Source of the DNA: Metarhizium brunneum | Taxonomy: Eukaryota > Ascomycota > Sordariomycetes > Hypocreales > Clavicipitaceae | Assembly: GCF_013426205.1 (NCBI RefSeq) | Contig: NC_089427.1 | Location: 3,534,001-3,598,000 of the forward strand | Length of the DNA stretch: 64,000 bases | Direction: 5' to 3' | Part shown: in pieces, positions 1 to 12,588 of the stretch | Layout: every line of letters begins with the position of its first letter | Numbering within the stretch: the first letter of the stretch is position 1 | The notes under the pieces: model-generated | The model's database searches: none | What the model was told of the DNA's origin: nothing | What the model saw: the letters and a program-made list of their open reading frames with translations, nothing else | Made by a program: the position numbers and the translations under genes

Positions 1-2594
1 TGTTACGTACGACGTGGTGTTTTTTGTGCCTGACCCAAGGCGTGCCGTCTTGCCGTCACCATGCCACACCCACACATCTAGCACCCTGGCCATGTCTCCA
101 ATGCAAGCTCTTTCTTTCCCCGGACTTTTTTTTTTGGAAGATTCCGGATTCTGGAATGTTTGCTTGGCCCATTTCTTCGTGGGGTAATCAATAAGCCACG
201 GCCGTTGTGTCTTATTTCTTGATCCTCCTTTTTTGAATAGAAAGCGGCGGCACCCTGTTTACCGTCGAGCAACTCGTAATGTGAGGCTGGAGACGAAATA
301 ACGAATAATGCACATCTACTGTGGCATTGCGGCTCGCCCATGCCAAGGTCCGTGGCCCTGTGTTGGTGGAAATCTGATTCAACAGACACGACAAAGTTCA
401 ATCTTTGAATAGGGAACCAAGCAAGTGAGACCGGGCCAATGTTGCTCCAACACATTTCCGGGGGCACGTCCCTGGGGGCGAGAGTAATAAGAAAGGATGG
501 TTCTAGGGCCAGTTGGCTTCTGATGTGGGCGACTCTGCCTGGTCTGAGTGGTCTCTGAATAATGATTCCTGCGTGTGCCCCAGCTGAGCCGCCGCTGCGA
601 TGAGTCAAGGCGTGTGCGAGGTACCTCCCTCAGGCAGATAGATGGTGCGTTTGGATGCGTGTCCATGGCAGCGGGAGCCAATATCTGCATTCGCGTTCCT
701 TTGCAACGAGCTCCCAACAACTTCTTGCCTTGTTGCTCCGCCCATGTCCTGCACTCCGTACCCCGTTGACGGGTCAGAGTTGTTGGGTCCCAATCATGAC
801 GTCTGGATGTCGTCGCGGACGCGGTAGTAAGGCAGCCAGGAAAAAGGGATGCGTACCTGCATGGCTGCGCGCCAGCATGCCCGACTGTTTGGCAGGCTCC
901 AACGTCCGGTTTGGCGCAGACGCCTTGTAATGCATCTTTCATCTGCTGAAGGCAACGTGTCGTGTGCTTGCAACCCCAGATTGCAGGTGCTTATGCTAAA
1001 CGAAGAGGTCGGCCTCCTTAGGCCCCGACTGGCTCAACGAGCTGCTTCTTTAGGATCGGGTTGAAGGGGCCTTTGGGGTCTTTTCCCCCAGGCAGTGGCT
1101 GATGTAATCTTTATCTTTTTCTTGGGGGGTCCGCAGGTTTGAGATGGGATTATTTTTTGAGAGTTGGGGGCTGATGCTCCTGCTGATGCTCCTACTGGTG
1201 CTGAAAGCTGACTCGGGTGTGTTTGACGGACTCTATTGTCCTGACCAACATTGGAGCCAAAGGCAAAAGGCTCCAGATGTCCCATTGAAGCCTGGTTGCA
1301 CCTGCCTTGGCAGGACCCCAAGCTCGCACACAGGCCGTGTACCAAGTTCCAATCCGGCCGTGATGGCTTCATGCACAAGCGTTACTCCTTGGTCACTCAT
1401 GTTCTCTCCTCTGCACCGGGGAGACTAAAGGCGCAGGAATGCAATCTACGATGCTAGCTTCGTTTCGTTGCTTTCAGGCACAGCAGAGAGCGCCCCGGCG
1501 TCAGAATGCACTGCAGCCAGTGTCTCGCAGCAGGCACACGTATGTGCTGTGTGCTCCGTACGCGAGATACTTCTCGGTAGGCATGTACAATGCGCACAGG
1601 TGCCGTACCCCGTATTGTGCTCCAAGTACGCGGCACAATTCATCTGGGCTCTGGGCAGTCGGGGCAGGCCGGCCGGCTGGTTACATGTGAGGCATGCTGC
1701 CACGCCGGCTACATGTTGGCATGTCAAGCTCGACATTGGACTTTGGAGCTCTTTGAGGCAACAGCAGCGCTGACTCCTGCCGGGCACCCACCAAGCCACT
1801 AGGCACACGCCCTTGGTTGGCCCCGTTTGTCCGCTTTTCAGCCCCGTTCCTGTCGCTTTGCCCCTTCAACGCTCCTTCCCATTGACCCCAGGTGCCCATG
1901 AGCATGAACTCCCCACCCCCAACCTGACAGAGTCTTCACTCCCCGCCCGTCCACGCCGACCATTGAACCTCTCGGCTCGAGGCTCCCAAATCCCTATTCC
2001 CTTTCCCCGGTGTCATGGCTCGTTTGTTGCCCCCGTCCTGGCCCTGCACGCCATTGTCTGGCAGACAAGCATCTCTTTTCATTGTCTTTTTTTCTTTTGA
2101 CATAAATTCACCACTCCCCGGGCCCGGCTTGTCTGGTTTTGCTGCCTCCATTGAGTCCATCCACACTTATACCAAAACTCTCGCCTCTCTGCTTCCAACT
2201 CGCACCTTCTCTCTGCCTGCGTTGCATCAACACAAGTCCTGATAAACATTCCGCTCCATATTTCCACTTGGTCGGCGTCGATCAACAAAGTTGTTGGCCC
2301 ACAGAATACACACCTGTCACGTATCTATCCTGCTCTATCATTAGAGCTGCTTGGATTCACAGTCTCGGTTCCCAGTTTTCCGCCAACTCTACCCACAAAT
2401 TACGCAAGCTCGTCGTGTTCAACTCGTCGGTTTACGTGGAGCGCAACAAAGCTGCAATTTACAGTATGCGTTCCGCCTTGCACCTCTGCAAAAAGCATAT
2501 CCAATCTTGCTTCTGATGACTAACTCATTGCTGTCAAAAGGGAAAAAAACAAAGACTAGTCCACTACAGTCCTCCTGCAAACAACACAACCAAC
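1..2594. other. Gene-less leader/promoter region
   Basis: No convincing coding region is seen. Open frames on both strands are short, overlapping and of random composition. From about 1810 to 2590 the plus strand becomes rich in C and T with repeated short CTCC/CTTT runs, which is common upstream of well-expressed filamentous-fungal genes, so this is probably promoter and 5' leader of the small gene starting at 2595. Introns in the leader cannot be excluded. Confidence 0.5.
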
Positions 2595-2822
2595 ATGCCT
2601 CACGTTGCCTCACCCGTCGCCATGTCCTCTCAGCGAAATGACCTGCGGCTGTTCACGTCGCAAGACTTGTACAGCCTCAACGCCAACTTGTCCTACAAGG
2701 GCAACCGACCATCAACACCAGTACGACGCATCCAGGAGAACGACTACACCGTTCCCGCCCCCCCTCCGCCCAGTCCCGTCAGCTTCAGGGCCGACAAATG
2801 GAGCATGCCCAGCCGCAAGTAA
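2595..2822 (+). CDS. Small unknown protein, 75 aa
   Basis: A single-exon 75-residue protein of unknown function. The start ATG sits in a good fungal context (CAACCAACATGCC) after a long C/T-rich leader; a second in-frame ATG ten codons later could also be used. The product is hydrophilic, has no signal peptide or membrane segment, contains a proline run (APPPPPSP, near residue 56) and a short basic C-terminus ending SMPSRK. The middle (residues 10-45) has the balanced composition of a real conserved protein. Its codon use is C-ending at most wobble positions, unlike the surrounding non-coding DNA. I do not recognise a family and assign no role. The long leader suggests regulated or strong expression, by inference only. 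Confidence 0.55.
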   Translation: MPHVASPVAMSSQRNDLRLFTSQDLYSLNANLSYKGNRPSTPVRRIQENDYTVPAPPPPSPVSFRADKWSMPSRK

Positions 2823-5800
2823 ATGGCCATGGAGCGCCTTGAAGGCGACTTGTCACACTACATCGGCCCGACTTGCATTTGTTATTGGGGTATAGGCCAA
2901 GTTTGCACGGGCCTATATTCCACACAGCCATCTGTGTTTTATTTCGTTTCCATTACATTTCAGCGGCACAGGGAGTTTCGGGCATATCACTGGACTGATT
3001 TCTATGTATCACAAGACGTATTAATGTGGAACAATATGGAGGGAGAGAAGGAGGGCGAAAGAAGAAGATGGGGCACCAGCCAAGACACAAAAAAAAACGG
3101 ACGGCAAGGGAGTAAGCCAGGTATAGATTTGTTATATTGCGTGACGTTCCAGTAGCCAAATTTTGCGGGACGGAAAACGGCGGCGAGGGAATTCAATTAT
3201 TTTGTTCCTCATGTTGACAAGTCTGTTCCAAGCCAGTGCTCCGGCGTGACGTGCTGATGCATATTTTGGTGCTGCCGTGTGCCCAGGTTCATGGCATGAA
3301 GATGTGTGACGGCTACGATGGGCAGTTTCGTTGGATGGGATTAAAATGAGCACGCTGTCTGGACAGCGGCCGCCGTTGCACACGGGTACGTGGTGTCGGG
3401 TAGTCTTGCAGAGGATAGATATCCAGAGAAGCACACGGCGGCCGGCCCAAGCAAATCAAATCCCGGTACCTGCATACCGATCTGGGCCAAGAGGCCGGAG
3501 AAGCGGTGCGAAGGGGTCGACTCTGGTCCACGAGCACTGCTTGCCAAGCTGTGCTCTGTTCGGCGCCTCTCAGTGGCCGGCGCGCCTCTGCTGGCGTTTG
3601 ATGGCGGTGCGACGGCGGTACAGCTCTGGCATGACGTGTACGGGGTATTCGGGCGGCGTGGACTCGGTGCTGGGAGGTGAGTATCCGTCGAATTGGGCGC
3701 GGTGTAGATGGATCCGGGGGTCGCCTTTTTTTTTTGCTTTCGCTCACCGGCCTGTTGAGGGCCAGGACGTCTGGCCGGTGAAGAGTGTGGCCTTCATGTA
3801 GCTGTGCCAAACTGACACCCGATGCGTTGTTTGTAGGGGCCGCAGGTGCGTGCGGATGTTTTTGCCGCTTGACGTTTGACGTTTGACGTTTGACGCTGCC
3901 CCCTTTTTTTACTTCTTTCGCTCATGTGGGTTGAAGGGTGTGCTTGGGTCGAGGTGCGTCCCATGTCTTAGTTTGGCGATGGTGGTTGGTGATGGCACTG
4001 CCTGGAGGTGGTGGCATAGGTGTTGTTGGCCGTGGGGGGATCGCATGCACCCATCAATTGAGACATGGAGGCTAATTATGTTTCTTACTGCTGTCTTCCT
4101 TTTTTAGCTGCGCCGCCTTGTTTGGTATCTGGTCCATCCATGGTGGCGAGTCGCGACGGGTTTGCGGTGCGGGTATAGAGTTTGGTGGGTGACGTCTTGT
4201 TTTTTTTTTGTGTCTTTGGATGGATGATCAGAGAAGTATACTTGGTGGATTTTGTGAATCTTATCCGCGGGCGTCTTGATTTGCGGCCTTTGGATAAGGG
4301 CGGTGTGTCGACGCCGTATGAGATGCGGCGTGCTGCATGGCACGTTGGTGGTTGTAGCTTGTGAGCTTGACCGCGTCTTGGTTTGCTTTTGCGGCAGGGA
4401 CGGATACAAGGCGCGGGCGCTTTTGAATCGAGTCTCGGCTGCTTTCTTTGCCTTGTTTCCCGAGGGCCGCTGCTTTGCGCAAGTGGCACGAAGCCGTTGC
4501 ACGATGCCCGTCTGCCTTCGGCCCACGATTCCGTCGGGAGACTGTCCGAGACGGTGGGCATGGATGCAGGATTGAGGCGACGTCTTGGCAGGGTGCAGAG
4601 GCCCTTGGCGCGCCGTTCCTGACTGCATTGGTGAGAGTTGCCCGAAACGAGTGTTGATCCGACTGTATCGGGACCATCTTGCTGGGTGGCGTTTCTTACG
4701 GCGTGGTTGTTGGGGGTGTTTTCTCTCTTTTCCGCTTGAAGACGAATCCATGTCATCTTTTTGTGCCCTTGAGCATTACTGCGTCGTGGCGTCTTTCCTT
4801 GGACATTGCAGGTGCTCTACAAACCAGACCCTGTTCATCTATTCACTCCGGCCTGATCCCGTCATCGCTGTTCCTCGGGCTTTGGGTGACTATTCTCGTC
4901 CCAGGGGGTGTGTTCCTTCAGCTCTCTGACTGGTTTAGCGGTGGAAAGGCAACATAGACGTGGGTATGAGTCGGTGAGCGGCACTTGAATAAAGGCATCG
5001 CCAAGTCATCGGCGGCTTACATGGCTGCCGGGAGTCGGCCACGCTGAAGCGCCAACCGGCATCAAAATTATCACTTTCTGCAAGCCGTCACTCGGCAAGG
5101 CCGCTGAGCTGCCGCAACGTCTTGTTCAAGAGTTCCCGTGAGAAACTCTACAGCCTGCAGGTATGCTTGCTTTGAATAAGCAAGCCCATCTTGGTACTAT
5201 TGCTCTCAACGAAGAGCCCTAGCATTTATGTGACGAGAAAAGAAGCCCTACTTGGAGAAATCTTCTGCCCAAAGTCAATAGGATAAAATACACTATTCCA
5301 AGTAGTTTCGTCCATGCCGCTTAGAGCACTTGAACGAACCAATCTTGTCCCACAGGGGAGTCAAAAGTCCAAGATAGAGGAGCCCCCTTTATTAAGAATC
5401 TCCAAGCTTATTAATATCTGCTCTCCTGTTTTTGCCAACTAATCTTACCGAGAGTGGGTGCAAGTCCCGCAAGCCGCATCTGGCGGAAAGAGGATTTGTT
5501 GTCATCCCAATCTATTAGTGCGCCGACTGGGCACAATTGGCAGATAATCACTATTGCTCAAGGTTCTAGAGATGACGGAAGATACAGTCACACTTTCTTT
5601 TTTCAACGTGAGGGGAGAGATGAGACCACCATATTTATCGGCAGGGCGGTCCATGTAAATGCAACGAAAGGACGCCTGCTTTCGGCAACCATGGCACTGT
5701 TGGAAGCCACAAACAGATATACATAATATAAGTGTAGTAGTAGGCATTGAAGTATGCATTTTTAAAGTGGACAGCTAGCAATGTCATGTCGGGGCCTTGA

Positions 5801-6539
5801 AAGGTATAGTATATAAAGACAGGGACCTCGCTTAATATATGCTACTTGGATTCTAAGCCCAGAGCAACTTCTTTTGGAGTCACACAGTTTTGAACCGTCA
5901 ATCCTACCCCCTATATAGAGTTGGCAGGGCAATAGGATATGAGATAAGAGGCTCGGAATCTTGCCATTCGGGCGTTTTGTTCGTGGCAACTGATGGAACA
6001 TGACTGCTATTGCTGTGGGCAAATCAGATATTCCGTAGATAGTTGGTCTAATAGGAGCTGGGATATACTACTGTCTCAAAGATGACAGCAATTTACGTTT
6101 CACAGCATAAACCTTATAACGTTCTATATTGGAGTCTTAATCGCTCAACAGTACTTATTTAGACTACCTCATTGCATTAAGCCGCTTGTCCATCTCCCCT
6201 CCTTCAAGAGAGACGCTATTCACTAGATACCAGCGTGGTATGTAGCCAAGCACATTTTATTGACGACACGGGTCGGTCTACGTGATCCAAGACGCCGGAT
6301 GGATTGAAACCCAGCCAAGGAATCTCCATGCCTGGCAATGAAGTTTGTATAGCATGGCGTACAGATTATAGCATAGATACTTTCCCCACGTGTCAAACAA
6401 GTCGAAGTGTTTTCTTGTATACTTTACTACAACGCGTTTAACTTGTAGTGGGCCTGCAGCATCAACCTCAAGATTGGCCAAGAATCAAGATATATAGATC
6501 AAATATTTTTCTGGTCTCTTACTCTTCTTGGCCTGATAC
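2823..6539. other. Intergenic, no supported gene
   Basis: No gene can be supported. The longest open frames (4085-4756 and 4104-4751, minus strand, about 220 aa) are very basic, low in hydrophobic residues and overlap one another in different frames, so they look like chance openings. A short tandem repeat of a 7-bp unit (GTTTGAC, about four copies) lies at about 3869-3895. From about 5000 the DNA becomes more AT-rich and decayed. Confidence 0.5.
3869..3895. repeat. 7-bp tandem repeat (TTTGACG x about 4)
   Basis: Four consecutive near-perfect copies of a 7-bp unit are visible. No function is inferred. Confidence 0.8.
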
Positions 6540-6792
6540 TGTTACACGGAAAAGGCCCAACAGGTCGTGAAGCCCAACAAAGGGGCTTCACGCCGATATA
6601 GGACTTGTTGGTTACACGGCCAGAACACGTTCCCGGGCAAGGACCCTAGGCCCGGGCGTTCCTTTCATGTATATAAGACGGTTACCCTTCTCTTCCTTTC
6701 TTGTAGCAACTCAGGACCTTTGGCATCCTACGAGATTATTATTGAATTGAGCCCCTTATTGCTCCAAGCCCTCTTTCCGAGCCCTTGTCACA
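6540..6792 (+). mobile_element. Solo LTR, 253 bp, long subfamily
   Basis: The element begins TGTTACACGG and ends CCCTTGTCACA, giving the TG...CA ends of a retrotransposon LTR. It is flanked on both sides by the perfect 5-bp duplication GATAC (6535-6539 and 6793-6797). It contains a TATATAAG box at about 6668-6677. It is clearly the same sequence as the copies at 24301 and 39751. No gag, protease, reverse transcriptase or integrase lies next to it, so it is a solo LTR left by LTR-LTR recombination. Confidence 0.93.
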
Positions 6793-7673
6793 GATACAGC
6801 CCAATATTATGTTATTAGATGTTACGCTTGGACGTTACTCGCATCCTGTTTGTAAATTCACTTGACTAAATGAGCGATACAATACCCACCTTTAATATAG
6901 ATCAAATATACTAGAACTCAGGCCTCATTGCTGAGACGCCGCGCGCTCGCGTCGCGGCGTGAGCTCTTCAAAGCCAGGCATTATATAATATATCTCTCCG
7001 AAATTTGGCACAGAAGTACCTGACCTGGCTGCAGGTCTGAATCCCGACTACCAACTCTATGGAAATGGAGGCTCGGGCCAGCCCCCCTAACACTACCATG
7101 TCCTCTATATTTCAGCCTTGTCCCGGACTCTCTCGATATACTTGCGTGAAAGCTCGTCGTACATGATGCTCAAGCAATTTGGACAGCCTTTTAAGACGTC
7201 AGCCCTGGCCTTGAACTTGTCCTCTATTCTCAGGCTCTCTCGATATACAGATATTCATAAAATTGGAGCCATTCTAGTCACCAGCCGATGGATGTCTAAC
7301 GCCCCTACGTAGCCATGGTCGAAAGTATCGTCTTCGATAGCATTGTCAAGTCAGGCTTTTCATGTAATTAGGAATGCTAGACACATGGGATTAAACACGT
7401 AGAATCAGGAACAAATTTCTCACGGCTCACGTAGGGACATTTACCTCCTACACCGAGTAGATGCGGCGTGTGCGAACCTTGCGGCTGTTTTAACCATGAT
7501 GAGATACTTCAAATGTCGCAACTGCGCAGTGATGCCCAATCCAGTGGCAACCGAAGCTACTGTCTCGCATTTGTCTACGAAAACGCCCTTGGCATATGGC
7601 TCGTTGACAATCGCAAGAAACGGACCTTGCTGTATTTTGCTTCGCGCCCATCAGCGCCGAGTTAGTCCACGCC
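6793..7673. other. Gene-less decayed stretch with possible coding fossil
   Basis: No intact gene. On the minus strand about 7090-7260 reads as an uninterrupted stretch of about 50 codons with protein-like composition (for example CPNCLSIMYDELSRKY) bounded by stops; it may be a fragment of a dead gene. A short motif CTCTCTCGATATAC occurs twice here (about 7127 and 7237). Confidence 0.35.
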
Positions 7674-7855
7674 TGTCACACGGGTTACGCGAGGGCTACA
7701 ATCACGGGCCCTAGGGCAAAGATCCTTACCGACGTGTTGTATAAAGAGCCTTTTTTGGTCAATTAGGCCTCAAGGAAAACCAAGGACCTTTACCACCAAA
7801 GACTGTGATTCGATCAATCGAGTCATGTTGCTCCAAGCCCGTAGCCCGTGTCATA
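7674..7855 (+). mobile_element. Degenerate solo LTR, short subfamily
   Basis: About 182 bp matching the short LTR class seen at 46018 and 54161, including the core GGGCTAC..TCACGGG, the CAAGGAAAACCAAGGACCTTT segment and the TTGCTCCAAGCCC segment near the end. Ends are TGTCACACGG and GTGTCATA. Flanking pentamers are ACGCC and ACACC, a target duplication with one G-to-A difference. This is the most diverged copy and therefore probably the oldest. Confidence 0.75.
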
Positions 7856-10152
7856 ACACCCCGGCTTTTGCAAGTCCAACGACGTCGCGGGCGATGAGAC
7901 CACGACGCCATCATAGAGGGGTGACTCTGGAAAAGCTACTCAAACGTAATGACTTGTCATATTTTGGCGGAATACTCTTTCCAGCGGCGTGGTCCAATAC
8001 ACCAGAGTCTCGTGGGAATCGGGCGAAGACGGAGAAGTCGGCCACTCGACAACAACACTACAACTCGAATCGACGAGCAAGCGGCATGAAAGGGCATAGC
8101 TCGAGAATAAAGGATGCCCTAGGAGCGATTCATGATATTGAGTCATACGCAGTGCCCTGTACAGCGATGTGGGCTGCGGCGTTCATGCACGCTTGACAGC
8201 TCCCAACCGACGGATCCCTGTTCTTGGACGTGGACCTTGCATTATCGAGGTTCCTACATGTCTTCAAATCGAGATCTGATCTCTATAGTTTTTTTTCGTC
8301 TTGATTATGAGATTGTTTTCAGTATGGGCGCGACTAGGCATGGTTGTAACTTGTGAGTAGTAATCCGTCATGGCGGCCAACGTCGAATTCGCTGGTCCTA
8401 GTTGTTACAACGGGGCATTGGGATGACTTGCATATCTCCTGTGAAGAGGGTTGATTTGACTCGGGGAATGAAAATAGTGTATGTGACGAGACATGCACGC
8501 TGTGTTCCATCCAGACCCTGAAAGTTGATCACCACTCCCCCGCTACAAAACTTGCATTATAACTGACAGATATTAATACAAATAAAGCGAGACTTTATTA
8601 GCATAAAAGCCCCCCGTAAACAACCTCCATAAACATCTTTATTAGGTCACTCATGGCGAAACATGCAGGGCTTGGACTGTACGGCACTTCAGGCTCTGAA
8701 GATTTGCCGAGGGGAACATGACGATGGAATTCAAGCTAATAAGGGTTGATTATTACAACGAGCGCATGAGGGTAAAGAAGGAGCTGGATTTCTACCAAGA
8801 TGGCTATTGCCAGCACAGAGGTTCGTATATAACCCTCAACAACTTCTTTGTCAGGCCATTCATGGCTACACGTACGGGGGTTGGATTGTAATTCAACGTT
8901 GTGTTCGCTTCCACGTCCAGAATGGAGTCGTTGCTACGTGTCCTGTAGAGGACACCAGCCGCACCGACCAACAGTTGCAATGACAGGGATCAGAATTTTA
9001 AAGAGGTTATCGATACACATGCGCCGGGCCTCCGGGGGAAGCCGGAAGGCGAAGGCGAGGTACATGACTGGAATATTGACTGATCAGGGTTCGGGTCGCA
9101 TTCTGTCAATGCTCGATGAAGCAGATAATGCACATCAGATCATGGCATTAGATGATGCTTGCCGTTCCGGGCGTAACGTCGCCAGTGGTAGACTGGAAAT
9201 AAGCTATTAAGGTGCCTGCCAAGCAACCTTGACTGTGGCATCTTGCACGTCTCAATGTCTTTATGTAGTCTCAAGTGCTCCATAATAAATAAAAACGTTT
9301 CGATGCAAACAAGGGCTCCCTGGTATGGATCAAATAACTTTGTGGGCAGTGCCACGTTAATCCAGGCATACTCAGCCAATCAAGATGAAGCCTGCAAGTG
9401 ACAAGCGGGCTATTACTACCGAAAACGTGAATTGACTAGTTATCCACGGCAATAGGACACGGGATGTGGCGAAGCTTCTTGGCAGCTTGCAGACTTTGTC
9501 AGGAACCCGGACTATGGAGCGAGAGAGACGTCAAGACCTCGCCTATTTTTTCCTATACGGATACGGCCTCGGGAACTATTCGTGTCCAAAACACCGAGTC
9601 TTGTAGTCGAGTAGTCGACATGTCTGCGGATAAGCATCTTGCTAGACGAGCCTTTGATCGGGCCTGGTTGTCCCCAGTCATGGTTGGTTGTTATTCTTCA
9701 TGTCAACTTGCATACTAGAGGCTTACATTGTAGTATCGCCTTGGATTCAGTTCACTATGGTATTGAATTGACGCGCAGCAGGCTATAAGCCAGCAGGAGA
9801 CGGGCTAATTGGAAGGGGCCAAGAACCATGCCCGAGTAACATTAACGAGTCAGGCTCGTGCAAACCCGCGCTTCCGGACGACAGGGCCTTGTGGCATTCA
9901 TCTGCCGAAATGTGGACGCTGACTCAGTATGCGTTGCACCATCTCCGGCAAAGTAACACCGCGGCCATGGGTAACGTGGTGGCATATACGATAGCAACTA
10001 CAACACATACACACGCAGGCTATATACATGTGTGTATATATATATATATAGTTGTAGCAGGCAGGAAACAGTAAATTTTGCAGAATAACAAGAAAACCAA
10101 ATACAACATTCAAGCACGAAACTTCCCCTTGTCCTCGCTGGCACTTTGACAC
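7856..10152. other. Intergenic, no supported gene
   Basis: Only short, unconvincing open frames (for example 7825-8196 and 8848-9210, plus strand). A CA/TA microsatellite lies at about 9998-10050. The last about 150 bp should hold the promoter of the lipase gene that starts at 10153. Confidence 0.5.
9998..10050. repeat. CA/TG/TA microsatellite
   Basis: A run of ACACATACACACGC followed by TGTGTGTATATATATATATATA is visible about 100 bp upstream of the lipase start codon. Confidence 0.8.
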
Positions 10153-11369
10153 ATGATGCATCTCTCAACCAAACACTTGAGTGTTCTGCTCGGCGTCGTA
10201 GCAGCAACCTCTGCCGAAATCGCCTCACAGGATTTCCTCCATAACATCACCACCTACGCTCGCTATGCGGCCTTTGGATACTGCGACAACTTGACAGACG
10301 GCAGGGACATCAACTCCGGAACCAAAGTCTGTCCCAGCGACGGCGGAATCCCCGGCGGCTGCGGCGACCTTGCGGATTCCGTCGTCGTCATGGAATTCCC
10401 CAGCGCCGAAGGCGTCTCGGGCTTCGTCGCCGTCAACAAGAAAACGGAGAAAATTGTCGTCTCCTTCCGCGGAACAGGCAGCGCAAAGGACGTCGTCGCC
10501 GACCTGAAGACTTGCAAAACACGGGCTGGCCGGACACTCTTCCCATGGCTCAACGAACAGCGGGAAAAGTTTGGCAACGCTTTAAATAAAGGTTTCAGGA
10601 ACGTCGTCGTCAATATCGTCGGGGCGGCCTGTTCACTGGCGGGCCAGTAAGTCGAATACTTGACAACTCCCAGCACACACAATTCAAGTCTGCTAACCAC
10701 GTGTGCCGCAGACCTCCGGCCGGCGACCGCGATGATCTCCTCCCGCTCTGCCACAACTGCCTCGTGCACACGGGCTTTTTCGAAGGCTTCATGGGCATCA
10801 AGGACAAGATGTTGACGACGGTCCGGCAGCAAAAGAAGGACTACTCCAACTTCGAAGTCGTCGTTACCGGGTACTCGCTCGGCGCGGCCGTGGCCACCTT
10901 GGCAGCGACATATCTCCGCAAGGCTTCGTTTGAATTGGACTTGTATACGTTTGGGTCTCCCCGCGTGGGCGACGCCACGTTTGCCGAGTTCGTCACCAAC
11001 CAGGGCCGCGGGAAGAACTTTCGCATCACCAATGCCGACGACCCCGTGACGAATGTGCCTTGGAATGATCCGGGCTTTGCCCACGTTTCGCCAGAGTATT
11101 GGTTCCCCGGCGGCATTGCCACCAAGGAGATGCAGGTCTGCGATGGGGTGAACAATGTCGCGTGCAGTGGGCAGTTTGAGTTCAAGCTTGGAAACGTCGT
11201 GAAGGGTAAGGACGGGATGAGGCCCCATTTGTGGCAGAACTATGCGGTTGGGTTTCCTTTTACGGGGGCTACGGCCTGCCCGGGCCGAGGGGGGCGAGAA
11301 CTTGAAGATGCTCCGTTTACACCGGAGGAGATTGCTGAGATGAAGAGACTTGCGGAGCAGAGTGACTAG
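10153..11369 (+). CDS. Secreted class-3 lipase / esterase
   Basis: Two exons, 10153-10646 and 10712-11369, joined across a 65-bp intron (GTAAGT donor, CTAAC branch point, CGCAG acceptor) give 383 aa. Residues 1 to about 21 form a signal peptide (hydrophobic LSVLLGVVAATSA), so the enzyme is probably secreted. The body is a Lipase_3 fold: an FRGTGS segment in the first exon, the nucleophile elbow GYSLGAA, then TFGSPRVGD, NADDPVTNVP with the likely catalytic Asp, and GFAHVSPEYWF with the likely catalytic His. The family hydrolyses triacylglycerols, and some members hydrolyse feruloyl esters. The nucleophile motif is GYSLG rather than the commoner GHSLG. Cysteines at CGDL, CKT and CHNC suggest disulphides. 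The substrate cannot be told from sequence. The start is the first of two adjacent ATGs. Confidence 0.93.
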
Positions 11370-12588
11370 AAGACGGGGTCTGGTGTATAAGGGACAAGAC
11401 TTGTATTGGTGCAGGGGCGAATGTAGCTGGCTTTACGAAATAAATGACATGCTGAATGTTCTGGTAGTAGTTTATTTGACGTAGACTGTTTGGCTCTCGG
11501 GAACTGCTATTCATGTGCTAGAATTAGTCTATATTGCTCGTGTATTTGTCAAGTTCACGTGGACGCTTGAAAGAGTATAATATGCAGTAAAGATTGCATA
11601 TAGCCTTTAAGATATAATAAAGGAGATATGAGAAAAAGTAAAAAGTTTAGAATAAAGTATATTCTTCCATAGTCGAGTTCTCCTCGAGCTCTAGATCTTT
11701 TCCTTGCTTCCCTTTCCTCTCTAGCATCTAGATCTTGGTGAAAGTCGCCTAGCTAAGCAGTCAATACACTTGCTTGGACCGTGGCAGAGGACCATGCGGT
11801 CGTCATTTTCCGTTTCCCCGCCATAATTACCGTTTTGTTTAAGCTGTCCGATAGTGGTAGGGAGAATAATATAAAGGCCACCTAGTCTAATCGATCAGTA
11901 ACTTGTCTATGCTGTGGCGGTACGGGCACGGGCGGGGGTTAAACAGGACTTTGATGAAACGATTATTCACACTGAGTAAAAGAAAATCCTGATAGTAAAC
12001 TCTAACTAAAGGTGGTTCTATAATAAAATTACTGTATAGAAGCATTGTTTGGGACAGCTTAAACAAGAGACTATTTGTTTTTTTGCACAGGAAGTGGGAT
12101 CAATAATACGTAACATTGAATACTTGACCACTCGACAGAATCCGAAAGGCGCATCCCCTTACTACCTAGGTATTTAGTACATTTACACTTTTCTTATATA
12201 TATTTAAGTATTTATATAAATAGTTTGTTATAATATATATTTACTTACTATAAAATGTATTATAATATAAAGCCTAATAGCCAAGTACCTAGCAAGGCGT
12301 AAGCGCACCTAGTACAGAAAGCGATCTCGTCGAGCAATTCATTGACATCATGGGGCCTAGGCCTTTCCAGTCTGGTCAATACTTCAGTGAATAGACCTTA
12401 GCGCTGTTACCACGTGCATGTTCACAATCGCTTGGAAAACTTTCTCTTTTAGGCCGGAAGACTGTTTGCACTGGCCCTGCAACGTCAACTGGTAATAAGA
12501 AAGGCCCATGTCCTCTGCCAACTCATTTCCTCGTTTACTTTCTGTCCGGCCAACACACTTGCTTCCTGGCCGTTGACATCAGCTCGTC
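11370..12588. other. Intergenic, AT-rich in part
   Basis: No gene. The segment at about 12170-12290 is strongly AT-rich (long runs of TATAT and TTATA) and is bordered by TACCTAG-type motifs on both sides, which could be a decayed small element. Nothing more can be supported. Confidence 0.5.

Noticed and set aside
4085..4756. Minus-strand frames of 215-223 aa
   Set aside because: Overlapping frames in two phases, very basic composition, no hydrophobic core or motif; chance openings in C-poor DNA are more likely.
10263..11228. 321-aa minus-strand frame opposite the lipase
   Set aside because: It is the antisense shadow of the high-GC lipase coding region and also covers its intron.
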